Below, in pieces: positions 24,601 through 36,562 of a stretch of DNA of 64,000 bases. Source of the DNA: Microplitis mediator. Taxonomy: Eukaryota > Arthropoda > Insecta > Hymenoptera > Braconidae. The translations under genes were made by a program, and so were the position numbers. The stretch spans positions 25,074,563 through 25,138,562 of the forward strand of contig NC_079971.1 in the NCBI RefSeq assembly GCF_029852145.1, given 5' to 3'. The notes below the pieces were generated by a model, which saw only the letters and a list, made by a program, of their open reading frames with translations, made no database searches and was not told the origin of the DNA. Positions within the stretch are counted from its first letter, which is position 1, and the number at the start of each line of letters is the position of its first letter.

Positions 24601-27600
24601 AGCGACCTTGACTTGGGCAAGATCTCCGTAGAATGACTCGGACCGGGGCGAGAATGCCATCGTCAGTTGGTGCAACTCTTGTAGAGAGTTTGAACACGCA
24701 CGATAGCAAGCAATACCGCAGACTTCCCACTGCTCGGCGGTGAGTAATGGTCCGCTGCTGATCAAAACGTGCCTATCGAACGTTATTAACCAGATCAGAA
24801 GGGTCTGTAACGGATATGAAGCTTGTGCTCGGGTGTTGGATTACTATTGACTAGGAACATTAGGAGCTACATATAAGAAAATAACGCTATCAATGCGTAG
24901 CTGGGATGTGACCGTCTTTTTATCGGGTGTCAAATGACAACTACTTCTCCCTCTAGTCTGCGTCCCCACGAGACAGCCTGTCGAGCTTGATTATCGTCTT
25001 ACATGCACCTTTACGAATCTGTCAGTGATATCCTTGGCAACTGTCCCAGTATACACTTACAAGCATCCCGCGTATGTGCCGCGATTGCGTACACGTAAGA
25101 CTGCTCAGACTACCGTGTAAGGCTCCTTTTTATGGAGACTGCTTTGATTTTTGTCACATTAGCTATGCTGTGTAATTAGATCGCTTAGAGATCTGATATG
25201 TGATTTGGTTGAGTGCAGGTGGGTTGGGATCACGGTTAATATTTTTATTATTCTTTACCTGATACAGGCGCACCCAAGGCGGGCGATACTTTCTGTCTGC
25301 TGGACGACGCACTCGGCCATTACTAGTAACAACTGTTTTAGCATCAGCGTTGTCGCTGGTAGCAGTTCATCTTTCCGGGTGACCTCTGGACCTGGAGGAC
25401 ATTTCAAAGGCACTTGGTACTAGGGTTTGGTAGAAAATGGTTTAGGATTGATTTGGTGATGGGTTGGAAGCCTACCTTGCAAATGCGTTAAGTAGTCGAC
25501 GACTAAATCTGTAGTAAGTCCGCAGCATTGTTTGAAATTGGGCGTGAAATTGTCCCACCCGCGGAATACTTTCGAGGTCATGCGAAGCCAGTTTTGTACC
25601 ATGGGTAGAAGAAGATGGTTGACGCAGTAGAGCGCGAAATCGGGCCCAGGTACGTTGAGAATGTCGCGGAGCAAATGGAAGAGGGTTTCCAGTGTGTGCG
25701 GTTGGTAACGTCTTGGGCATATCATGGTAGCGCTTGCCAGGCCTTCGATGAGAAGGTACCAGACGCGAAGGATTCCACTTGGTTTCTCTATGCTCTGTAG
25801 GGTAATGGTCTGAGTTCTGTCGATGCGATTGAAGAGTTCGAATGATATCTCTGGTACTATTTCCTGCATTGACTCGGAATTTTTGTCAAATTTAGCCAGC
25901 TCGAGATTGGGAATCACTGGGTCTACAAACTGGGGTATCGTTGACACTTGAATCCGTGCAGCTGAGTGGAAAATCGGACATGCCGGCATGCGATACATCG
26001 AAGAAAGTATATCGCTGCAATTTAACAGACACTTTAAACTTTCCAAGCATAAACGCATTTTGCGGATTTCAGTGTTAGAAATTGGCTCCGAGTCATTGGT
26101 TTCTGGGTCACCCACCCCACGAATATGTTTCAAAAGACAGAGAATGCAGTCTAGAGCTGCGTTGGCAAATACTAAAGTATTGTCTGTTGACAGGAAGACA
26201 CGGAATACTTCTAGAAGTGGCGCTGATTCAACGGACTCGGAATTCCCAACCGAAGCTACACGAAGTGCTCCGAAAAGTGGCCGCCATCCGGAACGTATCT
26301 CTGTGCGATTAGTTTCGACGAACTCGCAAATGCAGCTGACGATCTGATCCTGGACGTCACCGTCGCAGAGCTCGAGACAGAGGAGGTTTTCAAAGGGCTT
26401 AAAAAGGGCTTCATTGAAGTGAAAGTGCGGCAATTCGATCTGTTCATTAAGCAGCGCCGCCATTGAGTCATGAATGCACTGGACAGCGCGTTTTGATATC
26501 TCGCGGTCTTTGTGACAAGCAGCTTCCATAAAATGCGGCCCCAGAATGCTCCAGATTCTCATGACATGAATCAACGGCCTGCCACTTTTTACGCACTTCA
26601 GCATAACTTCGCCCAGTCTAGAAAGCAGCAAAACATTGAGCTCATCCTCGCGTGGTTTAGTTTTCTTCCACCAGAATTTCTTGCTGTCTTTGCAGCCATC
26701 AGTCGTCTTGAACAGCTGATCCTTACTAGCACAACACAGTGCCGTCAAGAAAGAACACAGTGCCCGCAAATTAAGTTTCAGAGCAGCGTCTTCAAACAGC
26801 CTATCAACCTGCTGAGACAGCACGCAAATTATTTTAGCCGCGTAATCAGCCGGGAGTATTCCATTGAACTGGTTGTCAGCATTAGACTCTTGAATGATTT
26901 CCGGTATCGTTTCCGTCGTGGGATTTTGGGTATAAGGAGTCGACAGAAAACTGTAAACATCAACGCACGTTTCTTCTTCATCAACAATATTGAAACTAGG
27001 CCGATTCTTATCCGGCTTTGAGTCAGGTGTACTCTCTTTCTTTTCTTTCTTTGCCAGCTTAGGAAGTGCCAGGTTCTGATTTCTTCCAAAGAAGTCATGC
27101 TCCAGCTTGCTCACATAAAGACAGCACGTGAAAACATGGGGCCAACAGTCACTTCCATGGCTACCGAGCTCAAGACCCCTTCCCAGTAGCACCTCCATAC
27201 TCAGCGCATGTGATGTGTGAATATTAGTCGCCCTATTCTGTAATTTGAGCCTCAACACATCCTTGGTTCGTCGTAATTTTGATATCGCCGGTTCGGTACA
27301 AGCGGCTTTTGCAAGCAAAGCAAATATGGATCCACATCGTGTCTGTAGTCCGAGAATGTTACTGAGAGTCGCAGCCTTGTGAAGCCCCTCGAGCGCAAGG
27401 ACAACAGTATCCCTTATTCCCCGTCTCGCGGTGTCCCGATTCAAAATACCTTTATTGGTTTCTTCTTTAGCGGGATTCAAACCTGCCGTTAAAACGGTCA
27501 TCATACTTCCCCAACAACAGGTTAAAATTCTTCGCGATAACTTCGCACCGGCTTCAGCCTCAGGTGTCGGTTCACTTCGTGACAATTGTGCTCGTTCCAG

Positions 27601-30600
27601 TCGTCTGTAATCTGACAGCAACTGACCGCCACGTTGACTTCCACTGATTCCGTCAACGTCCACCAGAATGTTTACCAACGCGCAGTTTTCCGTCGACGCT
27701 GGGTTGTAGCCACACTTCTCCAGCAGATTGCAGGCCAGGATCTGCTGGTACAACTCCGACAACCATGTAGCTGATAAGTATACCAAGACACCTGAGCCAT
27801 GGACTTCTTCGACGAACATTTCCTCGCTAATAGGAACCGCACAGCTGTCGAACTGATAGTAATGCATGCGTATAAGTTTCAAATTCAGCAGCAATGCCGC
27901 GTAAGTCGCTAAATAAATCCCATCTGCATTCATAATCGTTATTAAGGCACACGTGTCCACGCTCGTTTCTTTTTCCTGCAATTTCTGCTGAGCAGCAAAA
28001 ACACCCTGACAGTATTCAGACGCAAAATTCTGCAACGCTTCGTCAACTTCGATGTTGCTCCTCAGATTCAAGACAACCGGAATCAAATCCGCTCTTAGAA
28101 TCTTTACAAACTGCCTTGCATTGTGTCGCTCAACATCAACATTGCACTCTTCAGCAAACTGTCGGCCAACATGCAAGCACTTGGGCAGCTTTTCCAGCCT
28201 CAGCCGCTCACGTTCATTTTCTAAGGCGTAGTCATTCTCATCTATACTATTATTGTCATCATTGACTTCATCAGATTCATTTTGTGGGCCTTCGGTATCA
28301 GTAGAATCCCCATCTTCGGAAGGTCCGTGACCAGAAGAGTCACTTTCAGATCCGTTGGTCTTCTTCATCAGTTCCAACTGCTCCCTGTATGTCTTCGGCA
28401 ATCGCGCCATGCTCAAATAAGTCAGCGGCCCGCGATAATCACAAGACTCCAAGTCTTCGTACAGAGAATTGATAGTACACGTGTACGTATGACTTACAGC
28501 TTTACCTTCGCAGAGTTCTTGAAGTGCCGATAGCATCGCAACAACGCAAGAGACGCTGGCATAGAGGACAGGTTGGCCCGCAGCAGTCGACTCTTCAATC
28601 GAATCCATGACCAGTCTCATCAATGCCATGTCACTCTGCGGCTGGCTCGTCTTCTCTTCCTCAACCAGAAGCGGTCCCGCGAAATCTACCAGCCTGCTGG
28701 GACTTCGAAGAAGTTCCCTCAGTGCCTTGAGCGATTCCAGCCGTTGCTGTGGCGGCGGATACAGTAACATACGATGAAATACTGACTCCAATACTGGCCT
28801 TAGTGGTCCCACACATCCCACAAGTCTCACCAATTCCGTGCCAATGCTGCCGCAAATGAAATCAATAAAACCGTCACTAAGTCACTAAGTCAAAGGGATT
28901 TGGAGATAAAAATTGAATTATTGGTTTTACTCACCTGTAAACTGTTTTCGCTTGATGACTATCGAAACTCAATGTTGTTGCTAAGTAACCCGATCCTCTG
29001 CCCACCTCCGTATCCTTACCCTCACGTGAGGTAAAAGTTTTGTCGACCCTCGGGGTTCCGAGAAATGCAATCAATGCAGGGCAAAACTTTTGCCACAAGA
29101 ACGTTGTAAAATGCTGATTTGTATGGATTTTCTGTGGTAATGACGATATTAGCGTATGCAGACATTCTAGTAAAAATACTACTGTGTTCCCGCTTTTAGC
29201 TGTTGCGAATTTTTTTCTGAAACATTTATCCGGATTAAAGCCAATCCGATTCAATCCGTCGACTGATTAAGCCGAGCGTAAAATACCTTTGAGCTTCGTC
29301 CAAGCGGCTGCAAATGTACTGAAGAATAGGTAAAGCTTCGTTGAAACAGGAAACGCCTCTTTCCCGCATGTTTTTATTCTTCTTTGCATACTCGTCCATT
29401 TCCCTGCACTCTTCGTCTAAAGATAAGTTTATTGTTATTTAACGCTATTAGATACTTCCAATCGATTTAGTTAAATTGCCAGTCCTGTTACCTAGAAATA
29501 AGCAAAAGGATCGCAGGGTTTGACTTGTGGCAGCCTGTGCCGCAGTACGGACTGCCTGATTTCCGTTTTCAAATGCGTCGCAACACGTCGTAAGGATCGC
29601 TATGATAAGACGGCCGTTCATTGTCCAATAAGCTGAGCAGGCCACTTGCAGCAGGACCTTGAAAACGTTAATGTCAAATAGTCGATAGCACGAATTGACC
29701 AAATCGAGTCAAAAAAAAATTCTAGTAACTCCTCAAAGGCCTCAATTCCTTTAATGTTTTATTTACCGCCCAAAAAGTAAGTCTACTTTAGTACTCAAAA
29801 TCCTCAATGAATGGAAAGTTATATTTCCGAGTTCGGTTCAAATGCGGATAAAATTATTCCTTCATGTTTTGAGTATTTTGAGACTAATCCGGATTATGTT
29901 ATTCCAGTTTAGTCCTCAAAGTGGTAAAATTGGTCGTAACTACTAGTTTGAGGACTAAACTAGGATAACTTTCTGTACTGTTGTCAATCTTAAAATTCTA
30001 AATTGACCCTCAAAAACCTCATTGCCCAAGTCGAAATATTAGACGTAAATTGAACGTTCTTAACGTTTTGAACGTTTTTGACGTTTTGAACGTAAATTGA
30101 ACGTTTTTGACGTTTTGAACGTAAATTGAACTTTTTTGACATTTTGAACGTAAATTGAACGTTTTTGACGTTTTGAACGTAAATTGAACGTTTTTGACGT
30201 TTTGAACGTAAATTGAACTTTTTTGACATTTTGAACGTAAATTGAACGTTTTTGACGTTTTGAACGTAAATTGAACGTTTTTGACGTTTTGAACGTTTTG
30301 AATGTAAATTGAACGTTTTTGACGTTTTGAACGTAAATTGAACGTTTTTGACGTTTTGAACGTAAATTGAACATTTTTGACGTTTTGAACGTAAATTGAA
30401 CGTTTTTAACGTTTTGAATGTAAATTGAACGTTTTTGACGTTTTGAACGTAAATTGAACATTTTTGACGTTTTAAAAGTAAATTGAACGTTTTTAACGTT
30501 TTGAACGTAGATTGGAGTATCCTAAATTGAAAACATATTTATCATAAAACTAAAACTCATTCATACTTCCAATAAGAAAACATAAGCATATACCAAAAAA

Positions 30601-31916
30601 TTTTTTTCATCGATTTTGTACTCCTGGATTATAATCACGTCAATTCCCTAAAATTTTGTCGTCCGCTTTTCTGGCTCTTAAATAAAGAATTCGTATTTTG
30701 AAAAAAAAATTTTTTTCAGTTTCATACTTCTATCTTTAACACTATATATGTATATCTGTTCATATATTATGATATCAAGATGATGAAAATTGTGACTACA
30801 AATATTGAAATAAATTAATTGATGTTATCATTAAACTAAAATCATAACTCATGAAATTACCAATTTTTTTTAACCAAAATACAAAAAAATCGTTCAAATT
30901 ACTTTCAAAACGTTCAAATTACGTTCAAAACGTTAAGAACGTTCAACTTACGTCTGATATTTCGACTCGGGTGAGAACTTAGAGACTTAAATCCGAATTT
31001 GTTTTTTGACTCGGAGCGGATTTACGTTTTCGATCATAAAAAATCTTCTTCCTCGTTTCATATATTTTTTTTTAAACCTTATCGACACTCCCGGGGAACT
31101 AAAAAAAATACAAGAACCTTCGGAACTCCATCATATGGAAATTAAATCAAAAACTCGCTGCAATATTCGCAATCGGCCGCTTATATTTTTGAAATTCCCG
31201 GGATTTGTAGATAAGATTTTAAGGAGGAAAGATCAATAAATATTGAAAGGGAAATTACTTTCAACATGTCGGTTTGAGTGTCGTCGGATTGCGATAATAG
31301 AGAACCCATTGCGTGTAACATCTGTGCCGGTAGCCAAAGTGAATCATCTTCCGGTTCATAAGGCGACTGAAATCTATCGTCTCTCAATATTTTCTATAAC
31401 ATAAATTCCAATACAAAAATATATTAAATAAACAGCCTTTGGCATTTCCATTTAAAAAGTTATTACAAAGCCCTGATTTATCGATTTATGCACGCGTATG
31501 CGCTTATCATAAACTTCCGGGTGATAATTAAAAATAAAATTAACTGTTTTGTTATTTGCACTGGCAACCAGAAACAATCAGAAAATACTTACGTGCAAAC
31601 CAGTCAGACCGTAAGATACGAATTTGCTTCTTTTAGTTTCCAGCGATAGCTGAATTGCGTGAAGACATTTCGCCCGTAATTCATGCGGCGGATCCCGTAA
31701 GAGGCCTTGTTGTTTTTCCATAAAATCTGTAACAGGAAATTGGCCGCCGAATGATTAATTTCCTTGAGTAGTAAGACAATTAATCGATTAATCAATTAAT
31801 TAATTAATTAATTAATGAAGGTAATAATTACCGTAGGCATCTTGCGCAGCTTTTCGTACATTTGACAATTTAACATTTTGAGACTCGCGTATAATTTGTA
31901 GCAGTAAATCCTCCAT
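18537..31916 (-). CDS. ARFGEF3: BIG3/ARFGEF3 ortholog (Sec7-family-like scaffold), complete, 12 exons
   Basis: Exons in transcript order: 31832-31916, 31593-31726, 31259-31393, 29492-29657, 29287-29416, 28935-29216, 25476-28846, 25259-25391, 24544-24772, 21647-21867, 19964-21566, 18537-18680. All have GT-AG borders and phases that join to 6633 nt, about 2210 residues, close to the roughly 2180 of vertebrate BIG3. Family-diagnostic blocks run in order: N-terminal MEDLLLQIIRES; RAKCLHAIQLSLE; LWQKFCPALIAFLGTPRVDK; ELVRLVGCV then LLYPPPQ; the HDS1/DUF1981-type block PHFHFNEALFKPFE with SGWRPLFGAL near residues 1110-1160; GPDFALYCVNHLLLPM; VHQMLLHCIASVLL; FDSRPGLKFLVQKV with ANLYRQAG. I see no Sec7 glutamic-finger motif, consistent with BIG3 lacking a normal ARF-GEF domain. 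Vertebrate BIG3 acts in secretory-granule biogenesis; a similar role here is inference. Ser/Asp-rich linkers lie near residues 480-530 and 1830-2000, with an Asn-Gln run near 1735. Confidence 0.93.
19051..19861. mobile_element. TIR element with internal TACGGTAA-rich repeats (copy 1, intronic)
   Basis: Starts CCCTAGTGGATCTGAATTAC and ends with the near-inverse GTAATTGGGATCCGCCAGGG, flanked by TA on both sides. The inside is packed with TTTACGGTAAATTACCG-type words and has a 246-bp internal duplication (TAATGTCTGGAATTTT at 19372 and 19618). It lies in the last intron of the BIG3 gene. No transposase. Confidence 0.7.
22148..23486. mobile_element. TIR element with internal TACGGTAA-rich repeats (copy 2, interrupted)
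   Basis: Left end CTCTGGCGGATCCAAATTAC and right end GTAATTCAGATCCACCAGGG match copy 1. The TACGGTAA-rich interior is split by the foldback element at 22417-23078; the same phrase (TAAAATGCCGTA) occurs on both sides of that insertion. It lies in the intron between exons 9 and 10. Confidence 0.7.
22417..23078. mobile_element. Foldback TIR element, TA target duplication
   Basis: GGGTGCTTCAAAA at the left and TTTTGAAGCACCT at the right, each flanked by TA. Arms of about 300 bp are mirror copies: AAGATGGGCTCTCTAGCTCA, GAGGTCGCTATTTTAATTTT and CATCTGATTAACATG reappear inverted. The loop is very short. It sits inside the copy-2 TACGGTAA element. Confidence 0.8.
24086..24298 (-). CDS. ARFGEF3: Probable cassette exon of the BIG3 gene with an in-frame TAG
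   Basis: A long pyrimidine tract and TTTATCTCAG acceptor precede 24298, and CACG|GTAACT is a good donor after 24086. The exon is 213 nt, a multiple of three, and enters in phase 0, like the junction between exons 9 and 10. It reads 67 open codons (VSQLREVMTAVKRQNAATL, a helical start, later Thr/Pro-rich), then TAG, then Pro-Phe-Thr before the donor. GC content is coding-like. Exon 9 ends LSAQ and exon 10 begins VFLMAEQ, which already align to vertebrate BIG3 without it. It may be an alternative 3' end, a readthrough exon or a poison exon. Confidence 0.5.
25476..28846 (-). CDS. ARFGEF3: Large central exon of the BIG3 gene (3371 nt)
   Basis: Encodes roughly residues 311-1434, the core of the protein. 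Acceptor GCGGCAG|C, donor CAAG|GTAGGC. It includes the Ser/Asp/Glu-rich linker after LPKTYREQLELMKK, the LVNILVDVDGISGSQRGGQL block, the SHGSDCWPHVFTCC block and the HDS1-type PHFHFNEALF region. The many open frames on the opposite strand across this exon are shadows. Confidence 0.93.
30040..30520. repeat. Minisatellite, 29-bp unit, about 16 copies (intronic)
   Basis: Unit GAACGTTTTTGACGTTTTGAACGTAAATT with rare single-base changes and short or extended units near 30060 and 30300. It lies in the third intron of the BIG3 gene. Because 29 is not divisible by 3, the open minus-strand reading repeats every 29 residues (87 bp). A few matching words (CGTTCAAATTACG) occur in inverted orientation at 30890-30950. 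Confidence 0.85.
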
Positions 31917-32204
31917 GACACGATGGACTGCCACGCGAATTGATCAATACTAAACCTTCCCACGCGTTTACTCCCTATTATACATATATTTTTTATTATT
32001 ATACACTTGTGAGTTTGCGCATTATTTTGTCATTATGCGTCAGCTTTTTTTAAATTTTTTTTTCAATGATATTTAGGCAATTAACCAACGAAATAAATTA
32101 TTTTCGAGCCTAATTACTTTTAACCCTCGAAATTAATTAATTAATTAATTGCTTTAATTATTGATGGAGTTCAAAAAAATTAGGGAGTGTTTTTTAGTCG
32201 CTTT

Positions 32205-32500
32205 AAAAAACGAACTCGGGGAATTCCGGCAGGTGGCGCGGGCGGGTGCTTCCGTAGTTCTGGTTGGCTTACAGAGATGGCGCGAGTTTCGGGTTTGGTT
32301 TGAATAACTTTTGTTTCGGATGAGGGAAAGTCGCGAGTCGAGACGAGACGACGCGACGGGCAATAATATACCGGGAGTAAATAAAAATTTAAAGGAGTTT
32401 GTGTTTGGTGAGAAATTGTAGGCCGTTGAAAAAAGAAAGTACCGACTGTTATTTTAATTATAGTTTTACAATGGCCGGCACTAAACAAAATTGTTGACAT
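32205..32500. promoter_or_regulatory. CpG-rich patch between divergent BIG3 and dpy-19 genes
   Basis: The start codons of the two genes are at 31916 (-) and 32616 (+). Between them lies a patch (about 32205-32365) with many CG dinucleotides, such as GGTGGCGCGGGCGGGTGC and GACGAGACGACGCGACGGGC, in otherwise AT-rich DNA. A shared bidirectional promoter is the simplest reading. No TATA box can be placed with confidence, and transcription starts are unknown. Confidence 0.45.
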
Positions 32501-32615
32501 TTGTGTTTTTTATATTTATATTTTATTAGTTTTAATTACTTATTTAAATATTTAGTAAATTTAATTACGATTATTAATTCATGTTCAGTAATTAGTATTA
32601 AATAATTTAGTAATT

Positions 32616-35600
32616 ATGGAAATACCTGAGAATCATTACAGATTAAGTGTTGCGATCTTGGGTGAGTTAATTATCAAAAGTTTGTTTGTTTATTTTTTTA
32701 TTAACGAATTTGTTTATTTTTTTTAGCGTTAGTTTGTGGATTTCTGCATCGAGATCACGTCTCTGTAATTTTTGAAAATGATAGACATTTTTCGCATCTG
32801 TCTGAAGTTGAGCGTGAAATGTCATTTCGTACGGAAATGGTAATTATTTAAATTAATTTAATAAATTTATAAAAAAAATAAATTAATACAAAGAAAAAAA
32901 AAATTAATTTGTATAGTTGACTTAATTCCATGTAATACAAGTACTTACAACACACCATTGCGATAAGCTGGCCATTGTTTGACTTATTTGTTATTTTATG
33001 AGTCATAATACGATTTACCGGTAATTTTATCTGGTAAACATTTTTTATCGTCAAACAATTAATATGTTTTTATTACCGGCACGATTCTGCGTTAAATGAA
33101 TACCCACATCGATATATTTTACTAACAAATCCGTATTTTGATAAATTACTCGAAAAATTTTTTTTTTTTTTTATTTTCTAGAAAGCAAAAATTTTTACGA
33201 TAAAAATGCATAGAATTTTCGTGTAGCTGATAAAATTCCGCGTTGAATGAGTACCCACATCGATATATTTAATTACAGTACTAATTCATTACTTTAATTG
33301 TTAAATAATAATTATAATAATAATTAATTTGGACATGGGAAATTTTTTTTCCAAATATATCGATGTGGGTACTCAAACTTCAGCAAATGACGTCACGAAT
33401 TCGACAGCAACCATGGCTGTCCATTTTACCCCCATTAAAAAAAAATATTACTACTAATTACCTCGAATGGATTTTTGTAAAAATTTTTTTTTACTGTTTT
33501 TATTGCAGGGAATGTATTATTACTATTTTAAAATAATAACTGAAGCGCCAACATTTTTTGAAGGTCTAAAGTTACTCTGGAACGACAGTTACTCGCAGTA
33601 TCCTAGAGAAATAAATGCCCAAAAAGTGTATAATTTATTTCCAGAGGTAAGTTACTGATAATTAAATTTTTCAATTGATAACTTGATAATTACGAATTAA
33701 TTTTTACAGATCTTAGGAGGATTCCTTTATCATAAAGCAAAACAATTTAATTTATTCAATAACCCGCAATGCTGGCAGGTAATTAATTTAATCAATTAGC
33801 TCATTAATTCGTTGATAAATGTAACTGATTAATTTTATTTCAGGTAGAAAGAGGCGATGGTCTGTCGACGGTAAAAAGTTGCCAAGGATTAGCGGTCCCT
33901 TCATATTTTTACACCGAATTTGTCTGGTATTTCGCGGGAATGACGGGAGCGCTGATATTTTTATACGCTACTTATTTAAGTGACTCGATATTCGGTGGTC
34001 TTGTCGCATTTTTATCCTTCTTGTTCAATCACACCGAGTGCACGAGAGTGCAGTGGACGCCGCCATTACGTGAGAGTTTCGCGTACCCCATTTTGTTGTG
34101 GCAAATGTACACGATTTCTGTCGTTATCGACAAATATCGATACATAAATCTCGATAAAAAATTTAACTGGCGGTACATTTTCAAAGATTTTCCTTTCTTG
34201 GTAAGTTGTCATCATTTTCCTCCATTATTTTTATTTATATTTTTACATTTTGCACAAGCGCGGGAAATTTGAAAATTCAAAATTATCAATTTTTGAAATT
34301 CAAAATTGTGTTTTTTTCCAGAACATTTTCATACCAACGACACTGAGCTTAGCCTGCTGGCAATTTTCCCAGTTCGTCTTGATGACCCAAGTAATCGCCC
34401 TCCTGATTCTCCACTGGCTAAAAATCCTCCCGAAGATTTTGATCCTGCAGCTGACATCCGTCCACTTGCTCTCGATAGGACTGAGTGGATTTTTCGGCAA
34501 CTTGAACTCATTTTCCCTGTACGCAGCTCTCGTTGTCGGCATAATGTACAGCAACGACCTTCTAATCCGCCTTGAGAACGTCCTGAGCGCGAACACGCTG
34601 ATAATTTTGGACATCGTCGCGACCTTTGGCTTCACTTACCTCCAGAAATTCATCCTGACAATGGCCTTCGAGGACTACAGTCATATATTTGATATTCTAA
34701 AGGCCAAATTGACAGATTACAAAGACTTTCATACATTACTGTACACTTGTTCACCAGAATTCGACTTCCTGCCTTACGCGGCATACGAAACGATAGTAAG
34801 GACTTATCTGCTACCGACTGCCATCTTGGCTGGGGTCCTGGCTGTTTACTTCTGGTACAGAAACTATAAAATTACCGGCTGGCCCGACTGTATTGAGGCG
34901 AGTGTCGCTTACAATGCTCTGCAAACTGGCGCATTTATTGTCATGGCCTCGATGATAATGCGGCTTAAATTATTTATGAACCCGCACTTGTGTTTGATCG
35001 CGGGTCTGGTGGTCAGCAAGCGGTATCTAGAGAAATTGGGACTTAAACATGAAACTTACAGGCAGGCTTTTATCTTAGTCGTTGTTGCTGTGCTCTGCTA
35101 TCAGGGGATTGATCGTATTGAGAATGAGGGAAAGGCTTATGGAGAGTTTAGTGATATTGAACAGGAAGAATTGTTCACTTGGATAAAAAATAACACGCCT
35201 GAAGACGCGGTATTTGCAGGAAAGATGTCGCTGATGGCAAACTTGCTGCTGACGACTCGCAGGCCTATTGTTAATAATCCTTTTTATGAAAGCAAAGTTA
35301 TGAGGTAAATTTTGGAAATTTTGATCTGGTTAATTCTTGCTCTAATTTGAGACGTGAATTTTTTGAGGAGAAATGAATAGCATTTCTGGATTGCTGATGA
35401 AATTCTGCGTTGAATGAGTACCCACAACGATATATTGTGGTAAGATGGTAATTGGTTAATTAACTGATTAATTAATTAATTAACTGACTTTATTGACTTG
35501 TAATTTTAAATTATTGATGTGGGTAGTCATTTAATCCGCCAGGACGTCTTCTGAAACAAAAAGATATTTATTAATTAAAATTTTGAAAAAAAAAATTTTT

Positions 35601-36276
35601 TCGAAAATGTTTTGTTGGAATTTTAATCTGAGATTCGTGTCGTCAGTGAAATTTCCTTTGGAATGAGTACCCACAATGATATATTCAAATGAAATAATAA
35701 TTAGTCAGTTAATTAATTAGTTAATTATGAATATAATTTCAATTAATGTACATTTCCAAAATATATTGATGTGGGTACTCATTTTACGCGGAATTTCAAG
35801 GCGAGGAAACCTAGGCTAATGATTTTAATGATAGATAAATTTTTTTAGAGATAGAACTCTAAAAGTCTATGAAATCTATGGGAGGAAAGATGCAGCTGCT
35901 GTTTACGAAACTTTAAGGAAAATGCAAGTCGACTATTTAGTAATAGACGAAGGACTGTGTTACGGTCTAGGAAATCCGTAAGTTACTTTAATTAATTGTC
36001 ATTTTTTTTTATTTCATTGAGCAGAGTAACTAATTAATTTATTTATTCATTGGCTGTAGAAAACCAGGTTGTAAATTAATAGACTTATGGGACGTAATGG
36101 ACAACGGCCGAGCTAAAAGTCTGGGCAAGCGTCCACTTTGCCCCATTTTGTCCGAAGGCAATAGCCACCCGTTCAAAAGAGTATTTGCAAATGATCAGTA
36201 CGTTGTTTTGAGACTCGACTACTCGACTTACGTCGAATTCAAACCCAACTCTCCGATGGTATTACAGTCTGCGTGA
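32616..36276 (+). CDS. dpy-19: dpy-19-like protein C-mannosyltransferase, complete, 8 exons
   Basis: Exons 32616-32661, 32727-32839, 33509-33646, 33710-33778, 33844-34200, 34322-35304, 35849-35977 and 36060-36276 join in phase to 2052 nt, about 683 residues, the usual family length. Diagnostic blocks: SFRTEMGMYYYYFKIITEAP (residues about 49-68), NLFPEILGGFLY, HTECTRVQWTPPLRESFAYP, a long multi-membrane region, and a C-terminal part with LFTWIKNNTPEDAVFAGKMS. Family members sit in the ER membrane (GT-C fold) and transfer mannose from dolichol-phosphate-mannose to the first Trp of WxxW motifs in thrombospondin repeats of secreted and receptor proteins. The Glu in RTEMG (residue 52) lies in the conserved first luminal loop, where the catalytic acid is expected. 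No truncation or frameshift is seen. It is divergent from the BIG3 gene. Confidence 0.94.
33248..33375. repeat. Palindromic GTACCCACATCGATATA repeat, copy 1
   Basis: TGAGTACCCACATCGATATA at the left and its inverse at the right enclose about 88 bp. It lies in intron 2 of the dpy-19 gene. A lone left arm occurs at about 33097-33116. Confidence 0.75.
35416..35781. repeat. Palindromic GTACCCACA repeats, copies 2 and 3
   Basis: Two copies, at 35416-35529 and 35664-35781, in intron 6 of the dpy-19 gene. Arms are slightly diverged (CCCACAACGATATA, CCCACAATGATATA) but still pair with TGATGTGGGTA(C/G)TCA at the other end. Confidence 0.7.
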
Positions 36277-36307
36277 TGTTCAGTATTTATTTATTTATTT
36301 GTTTGAT

Positions 36308-36313
36308 AATAAA
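36308..36313 (+). terminator. Polyadenylation signal of the dpy-19 gene
   Basis: AATAAA 32 bp after the TGA stop; a second AATAAA is at 36364-36369. Confidence 0.6.
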
Positions 36314-36562
36314 TTGAAGTGGCGCACAGCTTTAACCAAATGTTGAAATCGATAAATATGTTTAATAAAATATATATATATATAATCTCGTGTAAATAAT
36401 ATATAAAGTTAAAAGTATTTAGTGTACTCACTGTGATTATATTTTTCGCCATAAAAAAATTTTAAATAACTACACAAATTGGTTTTTTTTTTTTTTTTAA
36501 ACTACTTCCTTGATAATTATATGAGTAAAATTTTTGAAAAGCTGATAAAATTTCCCGTTAAT

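Noticed and set aside
25988..27021. Several plus-strand frames of 70-170 codons
   Set aside because: Antisense shadows of the large BIG3 exon, whose minus-strand frame has strong family similarity.
29990..30461. Lys/Arg/Gln-rich repetitive protein on the minus strand
   Set aside because: Produced entirely by a 29-bp minisatellite inside an intron; any frame without a stop in the unit would look this way.
30040..30520. CRISPR-like array
   Set aside because: Units are contiguous with no unique spacers, and the locus is a eukaryotic intron.
34300..34635. Minus- and plus-strand alternative frames over the dpy-19 exon
   Set aside because: Shadows of the conserved exon 34322-35304.
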